NCBI RefSeq assembly: GCF_028389875.1
Contig: NC_084663.1
Location: 117,637,801-117,701,800, forward strand
From: Rhea pennata
Lineage: Eukaryota; Chordata; Aves; Rheiformes; Rheidae
Length of the DNA stretch: 64,000 nucleotides
Direction: 5' to 3'
Both the position numbers and the translations under genes were made by a program. Of the stretch, positions 41,226 through 54,054 are shown piece after piece; position 1 is the first letter of the stretch, and every line of letters starts with the position of its first letter. The notes beneath the pieces are model-generated. The model searched no databases. It worked only from the letters and a program-made list of their open reading frames with translations, and was not told the DNA's origin.

Positions 41226-41687
41226 TATCCTCTCCTCCAAGAGAGTCCAGCGTAGGGCTACAAAGATGATCAGAGGGCTGGAGCACCTGCCCTATGAGGA
41301 ATGGCTGCAAGAGCTGGGCCTCTTCAGCCTGGGGAAGAGAAGCCTGAGGGGGGATCTTATCAGTGTGTACAAGTACCTGAAGGGAGGGTGTCAAGGGGAC
41401 AAGGACAAACTCTTTTCAGTTGTCCCGTGTGACAGGACAAGAGGCAATGGGCAGAAATTGAAGCACAGGAAGTTCTGCCTGACCATGAGGGGGAATTTCT
41501 TCCCTGTGAGAGTGACGGAGCACTGGACCAGGTTGCCCAGAGAGGCTGTGGAGTCTCCTTCTGTGGAGATCTTCAAGGCCTGCCTGGATGCAACCCTGCC
41601 TAACATGCTCTAGGTGACTTCTCTGAGCAGGGAGGTTGGTCTAGATGATCTCCAGAAGTCCCTTCCAACCTTACTGATTCTATGATA
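41226..41687 (+). mobile_element. CR1 LINE, 3' end with the tail of ORF2
   Basis: This is a 5'-truncated CR1 retroposon. The frame at 41194-41613 reads the end of the CR1 ORF2 protein: the [26 protein letters not shown] region, then [37 protein letters not shown] and [14 protein letters not shown], all familiar CR1 landmarks. The 3' untranslated tail carries the typical CTAGATGATCTCCAGAAGTC and ends with GATTCTATGAT. The frame has no stop codon over about 130 residues, so the copy is younger than most others here. It cannot move by itself because the endonuclease and most of the reverse transcriptase are missing. Confidence 0.95.
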
Positions 41688-42017
41688 TACATACCTTTAT
41701 GGTTAATATATCTAGTCCCTTAGTTGACACACCACTGTGTATGCACCTGGCCTGTTGTTTCATGTAACAAGGTACAAGTTCAGGGTAAGCTGGGGTATTG
41801 CTGCTTTTGAGTTGGAGGGTTGCTTTTAACACTGGGCTTGTAGCTGGCTTTGGTGAGGAGAAGGAGTGATGGTAATGGTACATCTCTGCATTGCAAATGC
41901 AGGAGATACGGCCCTCCCTGATGACTATAAAGCAGGAGATGAATGCATGACTTGTGTACTGGCTTGTGTGCAATATTGATTCAATATGTTGAACTGGAAT
42001 ATGGAGTGAGATGGAGA

Positions 42018-42063
42018 AATGGAGGAATTCCTCCATTCCATATGCAATTCCATATGGAGGAAT
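42018..42063. repeat. 20-bp perfect palindrome with overlapping inverted and direct repeats
   Basis: 42018-42037 is a perfect palindrome centred on GAATTC. Its right half can also pair with TGGAGGAAT at 42055-42063, and ATTCCATATG is repeated directly at 42035 and 42047. Several mutually exclusive foldings are possible. Confidence 0.95.
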
Positions 42064-42299
42064 ATAGTAGTGAGACCCAAACCTGCTTTTGGCGGCCTGC
42101 AAACTGACTGTTGTACTCTGGTGCCTGCCATGGTGCTTCAGGCAGATTCATTACCATCTGGTACATATCAGGATGAGGAACATGGTTATGTTCCTCTAGA
42201 TGAAATCTCTAAATGCTCTCGGTCAAGGGAAAGATGGGGTGAGGTATCAACATGAGATGCAAATTTTGTGAACATACTCTTACGTTAACCATGACAATC

Positions 42300-45200
42300 A
42301 TATACTTACACACAAAAGGTATGCATACTCCAATAATACAAGTCTGCTAACATTCTTGGGCATTATGAAAAATATGATTAATTTTAAAATTGACTGAATT
42401 TTTCTTAAAATGTTTTTTTTTCTCTCTCTCTTTCTCTTACCTCAGAAATGGCCAACAAAACACAGCAGTGGAAATACTAAACTCAGCCTTCTCAAGGAAG
42501 GCACTTTGACAAACTGCATGTTATACAGACCTGGAACTAAAAGAAAGCATTTCCATGACTTTGATGGGGTGAGCGTACATACCATGCCACGATGCTTACA
42601 TCAATCTTTTCCCGGCTGCCATATTTGCACTATTGTGGAAATTTAATATGAGGCAATAAACCATGGTTCTTTATAGTAGCTTTTACTGTAGTCTTTCACT
42701 CAGATACCAGAATACGGTTTCTAGAGTGTTGGATGTTCACAGATCCAGGATGGTAATTAATCAGATAGAATCCAATTAAAAGATTACTTTCCTGTTCTCC
42801 AGATAGAGTGCTATATGGATGTAAAAATTATCTGTTGAAATCCCTCAGGCAGCTTACCCAGAATAACCTTCTTTTGGATCCACTCCAGCTCCCAGTGGAG
42901 GCTCTGATTCAGGAAATCACCTTTATTTGGAAGAGCTCTTAAGCAATTGCTTAAAGTTAGGCATGTATGTAAGAGCTACTTTGAATAAGGTTGTACCTAA
43001 TTGTACCCCACATACCTTCCTAAACTGAGATTGTCAATGGAAAGACTCCAGCTGATTTCAGAGAGCTGGGATAAGGCTGTTGCTATTTCTACAAAGAATC
43101 ACTATATCTCTTAATTATACAGATACTCATAGTGTTATATAATATATGGTGTCTTTAAAAATACACTTGTATATCTTCTTAAAATGTCATCTTGGGATTG
43201 GATTCGGCAAGGTCGCCCATGGGATTGCTCCTGGCAGCATATGGCACAATCAGGAGGAAGTGTTTGTACAACCTGACCTGCGTTCCAGCACACATGTTCA
43301 TGTGCTAAGTATTGTACCTGACTACTAGCAGGAGTAGCTCTGATCAGAGGAACTGCAGAGCGAATACAGACCGCATTTTCTACTCTAAAGGAGCAGTAAG
43401 TAAACTACTGAAGGGTCTACTTTGAAATAAAAGGAGACTTTTGACAATGGCTTCCATGGCAACAAGATCAGCCCCAATACAGTAAGTGCATGTAACTCCC
43501 AGTGAAATGAGAAAACTAAATTAAAAACAAATGAGTGGAACAGGTGACTAAAATAATTGCAACCAATGAAAAAAAGAAGCCAGCTGAAATCACAAGTGAA
43601 ATAGGCATCTAAGTCAAAAAGGTACAGGAGGCTCATTTAGGCACCTTAGTGCTTGTCATACAAACCTTGGTCCTATGGGCCAACTCTCGCCTCCTTAATG
43701 TGGAACAAACTGAGGCACCAAAACTACAAGCTAAACTCTGCTTACCCATACCCACTTTCCAGATGGAGCTCATGCAGAGCCTGGTGTCCTGCAGGAGTGT
43801 GCACTAGCACCACGCCCAGGGATGACTGCCTGGGAAATATCTCTGGTGCTCTGGGGGGCAGCTTATCCTTCTACAGTGGTCATGCAAGCAGAAATACTTG
43901 TTGCCTCCTCAGGTGCATGGCCAGAGAAGGAGAAAGGTAGTTAGCAATCAGGTAGTGTGAGTCTGAATGGTGGAATACATGGGGCAACTGCAGGCTTATC
44001 TCTGTATGTAAAGCATATGGGACTTCTCAAGGAACAAGAGGATCTTCTGCTTTGATGCACAGGAACTGTCCTGGGGACTCTGGCACTTCCATGTGAAGGC
44101 ATGTACCTCAGTGGATCAGTGCAAAGAACTCACCTTGACTTACAGCGCCTTTTTGAGAGAGCCTGTGTCCTCAGGGAAGCAGTTTGCTATCCTCATCTGG
44201 AATGATAGTTGCCTACAACTCAACTTCAGATGCCTATAAGAGAGTTGACTACAGCTCAACTTCAGATGCCTACAAGCTTGTGACTGCTCAGCTTGGTATG
44301 GGGAAATCAGCTTGGGGTGGCAAGATTAAAGGTTTGAAGTGCTGTTACGAAGGTTGTTTACTTGGACATGAGTCTTATGCTGTGCCTGGACTGTCAGGTA
44401 ACTTTCAGAAACTGGATGCACTGGAGAAGGATACTGCAGTGACAGACAAATGCTCTTATTGTGCCCCTAGAGCAAGCAGTGGCTATTTAACTATGAAGAG
44501 GTATCACACCCTTTCCCTGTAGCGGAAGCCCAGCTCCTCCACACCAGTATGAGAAGCACTAGCACGGCAAATCATGCCTGTGGTCCGACAAGATGGAGCA
44601 ATGACAAACGGGGACTGTATTGCTCTCCAGTAACACTGAGCAGAGAGTTATTCTGGCTGGTAGGCACCCTGGGAAGACAGCCCTGCCCAATGTAGGACCA
44701 ACACCGAATTGAGAGCACGCTGGCGCAAGAGGTGCTGAACCCACCCTGTACGTCGCCTCCTATTGTGTTTCATGGAGCCCTACCTCACACGAGGAGCTAG
44801 CTCAGGAAATCCCAGTGCTCTTCTAGAGCTGCAGCATTGAGACCAAATATTAAGAAAGGTGCAGGCAAAACAATGTTGCCTCTGGAAGTGCTTGGATGCC
44901 GATGCACCCAAGGGCATGCACACGTGGGTGGCTTTCGTTTGCCATTCTGGAGGTGAGTTTTGCATGAAGTGGGAGCTGAATGCTGACAGGTTTAAAGCCA
45001 GTTTCCACAACTGGTTTGCAGCCACATAAGCAAATGGGCCCAGTGTTAAGGAAAGCTGAGGAAACAAAATATGTGCCTATGTTCATGCAACATGTATCAG
45101 GTTAAATGAGCAATTTAAATGAGTAAATGAGCTGACTCACTTGTTTTCCTGGCTTATTCGTGGACTTGAAATGAACTGTTGTCATTCCTTTTTAGAGCTC

Positions 45201-45919
45201 TTGCATGATGCAGGGGTTCAGGATGTATTTTGGTCTCAGTGACCCCCTTGAGTTGTTACGTATAAAACACAGATTTTTCTACCAAATTAAATTTCAGTTT
45301 AATGTAACTTTCGCTGACAGTGGTGTCAGACTAATGGGATACCATTGTATGGGATTGCGTAGGGTGCTCACTCTGTTGACCTGGCCTTTGCTTCTTCTTT
45401 CAATAGCACTGTGTGAGCAGTGTCAACTGGTTCTACAATTACAGAACTTTATTAAACTCCTGAGTATGAGCAGTGAGCAAGTTTGCTAGGCTATATCCAG
45501 GTCAACAGATTGGGAAATAAACAATTTTTTTAAAAAAAAAGGCAATCATGGAGTGCAAATAAATCTCAAATATACTATAGCTCTAGAACTAATTTGCCAT
45601 TTCCATGAAAAACTCATCAGCAGAATGCACCCTGCTGTAATAATCATATTACCTAATGTTGGCATGGCCTGCACGCTCTCCTCCTTTTCCTGCATGTGTG
45701 CATAACTTGGTGGTGGCACTTGGTGTTGATTGTTTGGATCCCTCTGGTAACAAAGCTGCTCGAGTGCCACAAGTTAAGATACAAAGCTCTCCAATCTTTT
45801 CTTTCCCAACATGGGAGGCAGAATCACATTGGGTTGAATGGCTGAGAGGTGGCTGCTATGCTCAGCTGTGGCAGGGAGACATGCTTGCTTGCTAGCACAG
45901 CAGTTCTGAGCACAGAGGG
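42300..45919. other. Mostly anonymous non-coding stretch
   Basis: Apart from the 36-bp tandem duplication at 44.2 kb, only short L3-like words are seen (about 43590-43650, with GCATCTAAGTCAAAAAGG and CTCATTTAGGCACC). No coding exon is recognised. Confidence 0.5.
44208..44279 (+). repeat. 36-bp tandem duplication
   Basis: Two adjoining 36-bp units (44208-44243 and 44244-44279) share CTCAACTTCAGATGCCTA and differ at a handful of bases. The period is a multiple of three, so an open frame through it repeats twelve residues, but that frame has no recognised homology. Confidence 0.95.
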
Positions 45920-46095
45920 AGAGGGACAGGCAAGCTCTTTGACAAGCGCTTTAATTCCCAGCTCTGCCAGTCCACAGCTCCAGAGGGTACCCCATGGGAA
46001 AGTATGCTGTTTTGAAAGTGCTTTACATTCATTGCCTCTGAGAAATGGGGCAGTAGTACCTAGCTACCTGACTGGCCTTCAAAGGGAGCCAGTTA
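45920..46095 (+). mobile_element. Ancient MIR/L3-like repeat remnant
   Basis: TTCCCAGCTCTGCCAGTCCA, then GCCTCTGAGAAATGGGGCAG, TAGTACCTAGCTACCTGACT follow the MIR-type order CCCAGCTCTGCCACT, CATCTGTAAAATGGGGATAA, TAGTACCTACCTAC. The middle part is diverged. Confidence 0.4.
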
Positions 46096-46099
46096 AGAG

Positions 46100-48853
46100 C
46101 AGAAGCATTTAACATCTACATATGAGGCAGGTCTTGATCATTGGCTAAATGTGTCTGGTAAGCTATGCAAGATGGAGTTTTCTATACATGGCTGCAAGCT
46201 GTTTTAAGGCACTGCTTATTGTTCTATAGCAACTGAAATTGTCTGTGTACACATACCCACTGGATGTGTAACAGATCATCTGTCAGCACCCCTGGCTCTT
46301 AGTAATGCAGGGAAGCAACTCCAGCAGGATTTGAAAGGCCCCTAAGTGTCTTGTAATTTTTCAGGGTCTGGGGGGGGGGCCTAAATTTAATCCTAGACTT
46401 TAGTCCTCTCTCTTCTGAACAGTTTCTTCAAGAATGACTTCAAAAGTTGTCTTGAAATATGTTCTTGCTAAGGAGTCACAGTGACCCTAAAGGAGAAATG
46501 GTTGAACTTTCCTGCTTATGTGAATCAGACTGTTTATTTTGCTGAGGAATTGTGAAAGCAGATGATTCACTTGTATGTGCCAATTTTCAACAACAAGGCC
46601 ACAGCTCTATAGACATGTGAGTTATCGACATTAAGCCCTGCAAAAGTGGCTATTGGCCATAACTATTTTTCCAGTTCAGACCCTCCTTTCTCTGTCATGT
46701 CCAAATTCCTCCCAGACTTCTGTGGATTTGACTTGAGTCGGGAGTGCAGAACCAGTTCAGTTACAATCTGGATTGTGCCAGAGTGACAGTCTGTGGGACA
46801 GCTAGTATCAGGCCTGGGTACTTGTGCACATCTGTCCTGACCCACTTTCAGCTGACTCTTACATTTGTACTGTTAAACTTGGGGCTGAAGCCTGCTTTGG
46901 TGATTGGTAGGTTATAACAACGTAAGGATGGCTATCCTGTGCCAGATCACAAATCAACCTAGCCTTCTGCGGCAAAAGGGAATCCCTGGAGCACATGTGC
47001 ACTGAAGGTGCCAGGTTATGATCCCTCGTATGCCGCTCCAGGGCTTCTTACTGAGACTCTGGCTGCTCTTCTGCCCTCTGCTTATTTACCCTATCTGAGG
47101 CTCTGTCACATCATTGCACATTATTGCCCAGAGCAGGAGATATTTGATGGGAGTATCCTGGTGACCTTTACAGCCTTTGTTGTATGTATTGTCCTCTAAA
47201 ATCAGCTTGCTTTCTATGTGCTTTTATCCTTTTCCCACTGTCCTCATTTCTGCCTTTCCCCCCTACTTACGAAGCAGGGCTCGGAGGTTTTTTTAAATGG
47301 AGAAATCAGTCACTGGAGTGGAAGAACCTAGAAGCCTAAGAAAGAACGTAAAACTGAGGCAAGCAGATAATGATGCTTCCCCAGAATAATCCCCCAACCC
47401 TCAGCACTCTACTGAGACAGAGAGTGATGCCATTTTACTCAAAAACTCTCAATACATTTTTCTTCTCTGAATCAATCTAATCACTTTTGAATGTTTGCCA
47501 GCTATTAGCATCTACAGTGTCCCATGACAAGGAGCTCCACAGTTTAGCAGTGCATTGTGTGAAGAAAGGAGAGGACATGGTCCTTTCATAAAGACTCAGA
47601 GAGTTAGGATTTAGGTCCACTTTATAGGCTACCCTCTGCATTTGGGTTATGAAAGGTAGCAGCAACAAGACTTGAAGCCAGGCAGCGTTACTGTGGGCAT
47701 TTGGCCCCAATAAAAGCTGCAAGCTGCTTCAGCCCAGATGAGCTGCAAGCAATCTGTGACTTCTGTCAGCAAGATATTCTCCCGCCAAACTCCAATTCTA
47801 TAGCTGTGACCGCTACTGTGCATATAAGGAGCTGTCTTGTTTCCCCAGCCCAGGCACCAAAAGGGCCAGTTGCTGCAGAAGGAAGAAATATTCATGTATC
47901 ATCATGCAGAGCTGTGGACTTAACAACTGAGGTGCAGGTACAGATGATAGTTGGGTCCTACATTGGACTGGCTCTCTGCACAGGATATTTCTATCTGAGA
48001 ATAGCAATTACTACCCTTAATGTTCAGCAGGTCTTATTTTGTTCTTTAATTTAAAGTATTCGTTTCTTTAATCAGTCTTTAGCTACAAAGTCAGTGTTTA
48101 TAAGAGCAAATGTCAGGACATAAAGAGCATTTGAGGCTTATGGATCATGATGCAACTTCATTTTTAGGATGAAGAGTGCAGCTGTCAAGTGTGCAACTGC
48201 TACAGACATACAGGGGTGCCCAGAGCAAAGGGCACAGATCCTAGGCCGAGACAGGGCATGAGACTGGCTAGACCGTGGTACCTCCATGCTGTTACTGGTG
48301 CTAATTGAATCTACTGAAGGCAAAGGGCTAGTGGTTTTCAGGAATAATCCATGGAAGCACTGGGCAGGCAAGCCCAGCCAGTACCTCACTGTACTAACCT
48401 AGGTGACATTTACACTCCTCATCCAACTCTTTACTACCAGCTCCAACTCTTGGATTGTACAGGCTGGACTAATGCCCATATTTCTCCATAAAGGCCTGGG
48501 AAGTGTGGGTGAGAAGCAGAGGGCAGGTTCATTGGGTGGCATCATGTGTGCTTGTGCACTCAGGAGGTGTGTGTGTTTGCAGAACTTCCTGGCTCCTAGC
48601 TATAGCCCAGCAAAAAACAGACCTGCAGTTTCTCGCCTGAAGAGCAGATTCCACTATACCTGTCAGGATTAAATACATCTCCTGACAGTGGTTATCATCA
48701 CCTTTGATTCCATAACATTGGCCCTGAGTGAGATCTTGCCTTCAGATAACTGCAGACAGTAGTATTTTAATAACAGCTAAAGCATGGTAAAAAATGATCT
48801 GGTATTTAGGAGGGAATACATGTAGGTACTCCAGGTTTCTTTTCTTCTCTGAG
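46100..48853. other. Non-coding stretch, nothing recognised
   Basis: Holds the G run at 46370 and anonymous sequence. Frames up to 117 codons have no domain. Confidence 0.55.
46370..46379. repeat. G run (10 G)
   Basis: Ten consecutive G in ordinary non-coding sequence. Confidence 0.85.
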
Positions 48854-48907
48854 GTATATATATATATATATATTTATGTATATATATATGTATATATACA
48901 CACACAT

Positions 48908-48963
<56 letters not shown>

Positions 48964-48964
48964 T
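48854..48964 (+). repeat. (TA)n/(CA)n compound microsatellite
   Basis: Blocks of TATATA with ATTTATG interruptions are followed by about 19 CA units (48924-48958), then ATATAT. Alternating purine-pyrimidine over more than 100 bases. Confidence 0.97.
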
Positions 48965-50289
48965 TGAGTTGCCATGTCTCTTCCCTCCTTTCAGAAGTAC
49001 GTTCTCAGGTGGTGGTGGTGTGAACAGGCTAGGCCTGGAGCTTGCAGCCAGACCTACATTTCAGGCCCCCTTTGGCTCAAGGGCCACAGGAAAGATGGGG
49101 TTTCCTCATGAGAGAGGTGAAATGCTGAGGGGCCTACTGTTGAGCCTCAGACTGTGCTTCAGGAGGTCTAATGTCCTAGGAAGATATGAGTTGCTGAGTC
49201 CCTTACATCCAGTCTCTCGCCATGTTGCACAGTTCAGCCAGACAACTTACACGTGTTGGTCAGGAATTAGTGGTGAGTTGATGAGGAATAGCGAGAAGCA
49301 CGATCAATTTAGTGTCTGCTCTGCATTGTGTTGGACAATGCTTCCCTCAGAATTATCTTCCTATATCATATGGAGGCAAAAGCAGTTCTGGTGGTCATTG
49401 TTTGGAAAGGTGTTTATTTTCCTTCTTGCTTTCAGAAGTCTGAGCTCAAAGAGACTGAGGAGTGAATCTTCTGAAGTTACTCCCAAAGTTAAGCGTTGGC
49501 CATGGTAAAATGTTAGTGTTTGCTTTTTTTGTTTGAACACTGTATGCAGACAACACCCTTATTTATTCTCTAAAGCTTTTGCAGCAGCAACACAAAACCA
49601 TAGCAACAAAGTTGAATGATTGCAGTCTCCTCCTAGCCAGGATTTCTCCATCCGTGTAGCTTGGGCTAAAGGGAGCAATGCATAACAAGCTTGTATCTCA
49701 CTTGCTTTGCCATCCTGATCCCAGGCACAGACAGCATTTGGGACCTGACTTGTTCTGCCACGCTGCTTTTTTCAAGTTTTCAGTGTCGGAGAAACTGCTT
49801 AGATTTGAATCCCTTAATGTCAAATGCATTCTTATGCACACTCTTCTCTCACAAAGACAAAGTTTTTTCTCACAACCTTGCTTATGTTTATGCTGCCTAA
49901 CAAAGTATGTTTAAAATTCACTTTCCATTTGAATCCTTTTCCTATCTCTTCAGTGATGACTGAGTAATTTTGCTTTGTCAATCATATTTTTCTTTAGTCA
50001 CTAAGGATCATTCCAGGTGGCCTTCTCCATTGTCCATACTATTTTTATTGTTTCTATAAAAGATATTAAAGATTGTGCATCTTGTTGTGAGTCTCTGATG
50101 TAGAGAGGAATACCTGGAGTTACTCTAATAATTAGAGAGCCTAAGCATTTATCATTTGTGGGACCAACATTCCTCTCTCAGTAGTGAACTCTGAGAGTAA
50201 TAGGGCTCCAAAATATATGGGTCAAGTTCAGTTCTGTTATTACTCTGTGCCTCTCTGCATGTGTGCAAACAGATTGTCCAGAATTTGGT

Positions 50290-51430
50290 TCAGAGAATCA
50301 CAGAATAGTTGTGAATGGAAGGGACCTCTGGAGGTCACTTAGTCCAACTCCCTTGCTCAAAGCAGGCTCAACTAGGGCAGGCTGGACCATGTCCGGATGG
50401 CTTTTGAGTATCTCCAAGGATGGAGATTCCACAACCTCTCTGGGTAACTTATTCAAATGTTCAACCATCCTCACAGCAGTTTTCTTATGCTCAGATGGAA
50501 CTTCCTGTGTTTCAGCTTGTGCCTGTTGCTTCTCGCACTGTCACTGGGCACTACTGAGAAGAGTCTGTCCCCATTTTCTTTTCGTCTTCCCTTCAGACAT
50601 CTATACACATTGATCAGATCCCCCTTCAGTTTTCTCTTCTCCAGGCTGAACAGTCCCAGGTTTCTCAGCCTCTACTCACATGAGTGATGCTCCAGGCTTT
50701 TAATCATCTTCGTAGCCCATTGCTGCACTTGTTCCAGTATGTCTGCGTCTCTCTTGTACTGGAGAGCCCAGCACTGGAGACAGTATTCCAGGTGTGGCCT
50801 CCCCAGTGCTGAGAAGAGGGGAAGGATCCCTTCCCTCAGCCTGCTGGCAATGCTCTCTCTAATGAAGCCCAAGACACTATTTGTCTTCTTTTCTATGAGG
50901 GCACATTGCTGGCTCATGGTCAACTTGTTGTCCACAAGGACCCCCATGTCCTTCTCCGCAAAGCTGCTCTCCAGCCAGTCAGCCCTCAGCACGTACTGGT
51001 TATTCTTCCACGGGTATAGGACTTTGCATTTCCCTTTGCTGAACTTCATGTTCCTGTTTGCACATTTCTCTAGTATTTTGAGGTTCCTCTGAACGGCAGT
51101 AGAACTATCTTGCATATCCACCACTCTTCCTGTATCCTTGTACCTTCTGCAGACTTGCTGAAGGTGAACTCTGTTCCACCATGCAGGTCATTAATGAAGG
51201 TGTTAAATAGTATTGATTCCAGTACGGACCCTGGGGTACATTACTAGTGACTTGCTTCCAGCTGGGTTTCATGCTGCTGATCACAACCCTCTGAGCCCAG
51301 CAGTTCATCTAATTTTCATTCCACCTCACTGTTTATCTAGTCCATATTTCATCAGTTAGTCTTTGAGGATGTTATGTGAGACAGTGTTGAAAGCCTTACT
51401 AAACTTCCTTTTTATGGACACATGTTCCTG
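50290..51430 (-). mobile_element. CR1 LINE, minus strand, with part of the reverse transcriptase
   Basis: Read on the minus strand, the element ends near 50290 with the standard CR1 3' tail (the plus strand shows GAATCACAGAATAGTTGTG and GGGACCTCTGGAGGTCAC). The minus frame 51124-50672 encodes the C-terminal part of the CR1 polymerase: FSKGKCKVL, then [53 protein letters not shown] and [21 protein letters not shown]. Recognisable CR1 sequence continues to about 51430, with frame breaks. It is 5'-truncated and inactive. Confidence 0.95.
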
Positions 51431-51865
51431 AACAACAAGTTGTTGGGGTGTGTACAGACTCAAAACCAGACTGATGTACAGATATTGCAGCTCCTTGGTT
51501 AGACTCTCCATTATTTGACTGTTATCTCCCTTCTATCATTTTTTCCTAGTATAAGTTTCTAGCCTTCACACTTATGAAGAGTTTTTAAAAAATGACTTAA
51601 ATATATCCAATACAGTGATGTCTGCCATAATGTGTACACAGCCTGACAAACATTAGTAATAACTCTGAGTGGAATGACATCATTGCCCAAGCATCTCATG
51701 GGTCAACTCCGAGACCCGCTCCCTCACCTCAACAAACACAACCCACATGTGAAGTAGGCATACCCCTCTGGCGTTGTTTCTTTGTTCTCTCCCCTACTGC
51801 CCACTTTATGGTGAAAATGAGCAAATGCTATTTCCCAAAGGAAGGTGATCCTGGTGCCACCAAAC

Positions 51866-52695
51866 CAGATGACCACTGGTGGTCATCTCATCCAGCTCTG
51901 CTCAGGGCCAGTCTGACTTCAAAGGTAGATCAGGGTGCTCAGTGCATATCCAATCTCATTTTGAAAGTCTCCAAGGGTGGAGCTCTCACAGCCCCTCTGG
52001 ACACCCCACTGTAAGGATTTTTTTCCTTATATCTAATCCCTTCTTACTGATTGTTGTCTGCTGCCTCTTGTCATTTCACATCAAGCTTCCAACGTGAGTC
52101 TGGCTGCATCTTCTCTACATGCAGTTGTAGACAGCAGTAAGGTCTCCTCTTAGCCTTCTCTTCCCCAGGCCAAAGAAACTCTCCTCTCAGCCTCTACTTG
52201 CACATTATGTGCTGCAGCCCTTGACCATCTTGGCAGTCCTCTGCTGAACTTGCTCCCGTATGTCTATGTATTTCTTGGACTGGAGAGCTCAAAGCTGGAC
52301 AGAGTACTCCACATGTGGTCTCACAATTGCTGAATAGAGGGGAATAATTATTTCCCTCATCCTGCTGGCTACAGTTTCATTAATACCAACCAGTGTGTTG
52401 TAAGACTTCTTTGCTGTTGGGGCTCGTTGCTGACTTATGCTCAACTTGTGCAAGTTGAGGTCTTTTCCTGCAAAGTGGCTTTCTGTCCAGTCAGTATCAA
52501 GCCTGTATGCTTGGATAAGCTTTTTTCATTCAACTGTAAGACTTTGCATTTGTCTTCATTGAACTTCATGACCTTTCTGTCAGTCCGTATGAACCAGTCC
52601 GCCAAGATCTGCCCTCTGAATAGCAGCCAACCTTTAAGCATAACTGTTGCTCCCAAGGCTCACACCCATTTGGTGAGGGTGCACACTGTACCATC
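51866..52695 (-). mobile_element. Older CR1 LINE, minus strand, 3' part
   Basis: This has the same order of CR1 landmarks as the element before it but is more decayed: the 3' tail near 51866 (minus strand GAGATGACCACCAGTGGTC), the block around 51960-52000 (CTCCAAGGGTGGAGCTCTCA), and polymerase remnants around 52150-52690. A short minus frame at 52656-52441 retains RTDRKVMKFNEDKCKVLQLN. It stops abruptly at about 52695; matching upstream CR1 sequence resumes near 54055, so both are probably parts of one copy. Confidence 0.85.
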
Positions 52696-54054
52696 ATATA
52701 CAAAGTTGAAAAAACAGTTACATAATAAAAAATTGCAAACAAAATTAATTTAATTAAACTAAGGGAAAAAAATCAACCAAAGTTCAATGGGACAAGACAC
52801 CAAAATTCTCAAGTGTGCTGAAAACCATCCCTGTGGGAGGGAAAAAGTACAAATCCTAATTCTATATATTACCCTGTCAAAGAGAATAACATTCATCATC
52901 CATGGGGTGAATGCAGTAAGAAAATGAAATGATAAGGAGTTGCTTATGGGAATGGTGAACGGGAGCAAAAGAGTTAAATGTCTGAGGGATGGAAGTCAAA
53001 GCTCTGGGAGAGGTAGTAGCTTATGAATGCGGTTCTGCTGCAGAGGCTGGTCACAGGAATATGAGAAGCAGATCAGAGGCTAGAAGCACAGTTTCAAAAT
53101 AGGAAAAATGCCTATGAAGTAAAAAGCCAGCATCTTTAGTTACGAGTACTGTTATGAAAAAACAAAACAAACAAAACAAAACAAAACAAAACAAAACAAA
53201 AAAAACAGAAGGCACTGGAAAATGTCCCAAGAGAAATCAACGTAAAGAAACAGCTCAGACTGAAGTAATAGCTAGTTGTAACCTTGAGTAATCTTGAGAA
53301 AAAAGCTTTCAGCAGTCACAGTTAAAGCCAAACTATAATAACCTGGTGGCCTTGATAGGTCTTTTTGATTTTTTTTTTTACAGGGTGAAGGACAACAACT
53401 TAACAAGAAGCAACCAGGCACACTGATAAAATTGTTGATTTCACTAATGTTCTTTTAAGTGATTGTGTAAGTAGCAAAAGGAATCTAGAGGGATATCAAG
53501 AAGGTAAAAAGTTTGAAGCAGAGGAGAAATTAATTGCCATCAGTACTTGAGTAGTTAAAGGTTGAGAAGACTGTGGGTAAGCCTGTGTATACATAAGTTT
53601 GAGAGGTTTTGAGAGGCACAGTGACTAGTACAATCTTATGGTCTAACCAGCATAGAAGTAATATTGAAGGAAAATGGCATAGTTAAGTATTAGGGGATAC
53701 TCATTCCTTCTGATAAGCAAGCTTAAAAGCTATATTCTCATATTTCTAAAAATTAATGTGAAAATCCATCCAACTGTGATGTTGTTTATACTAATTGTGT
53801 TAAATACTATCTAACTGTTCCTGGTTACATGTGATGTTCTTCCTGCCAATGACAATATCATGTCACAAGATAGACTCACTTGCTCCAGGACACCTAAGAG
53901 TTGAGAGCAGATACTGTCACAGTACAGCCTCATTGGTGAACGGTCAGTCATCGTGATGGAGCTGGCAGATGGCTGTAAAAGTCTTAGTCTCACTGGTTAT
54001 TAAATAAACCCTGATTTCCAAAACTGCTATGGCTTAATGTTTACTCTATCTTGC
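52696..54054. other. Unidentified 1.4-kb insertion inside a CR1 copy
   Basis: The CR1 series breaks at about 52695 and resumes at about 54055. The material between has no CR1 landmarks. It holds an (AAAAC)n run at 53157-53206, AT-rich anonymous sequence, and an AATAAA at about 54003 near its right end. No coding frame of note is seen. It could be a solo LTR or another retroposon, but I see no clear terminal repeats or target duplication. Confidence 0.4.
53157..53206 (+). repeat. (AAAAC)n simple repeat
   Basis: About nine AAAAC/AAAC units inside the insertion that splits the 52-54 kb CR1. It may mark the tail of a retroposed sequence. Confidence 0.95.

Noticed and set aside
41194-41613. Plus-strand 139-codon frame as a host gene
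   Set aside because: It is the tail of CR1 ORF2 plus a few flanking codons.
48777-49508. Frames across 48.8-49.5 kb with YIHIYI and THTHTH runs
   Set aside because: The N-terminal parts are translations of the TA/CA microsatellite; the rest has no recognised domain.
50672-51124. Minus-strand 150-codon frame as a host gene
   Set aside because: It is the C-terminal part of the CR1 polymerase.
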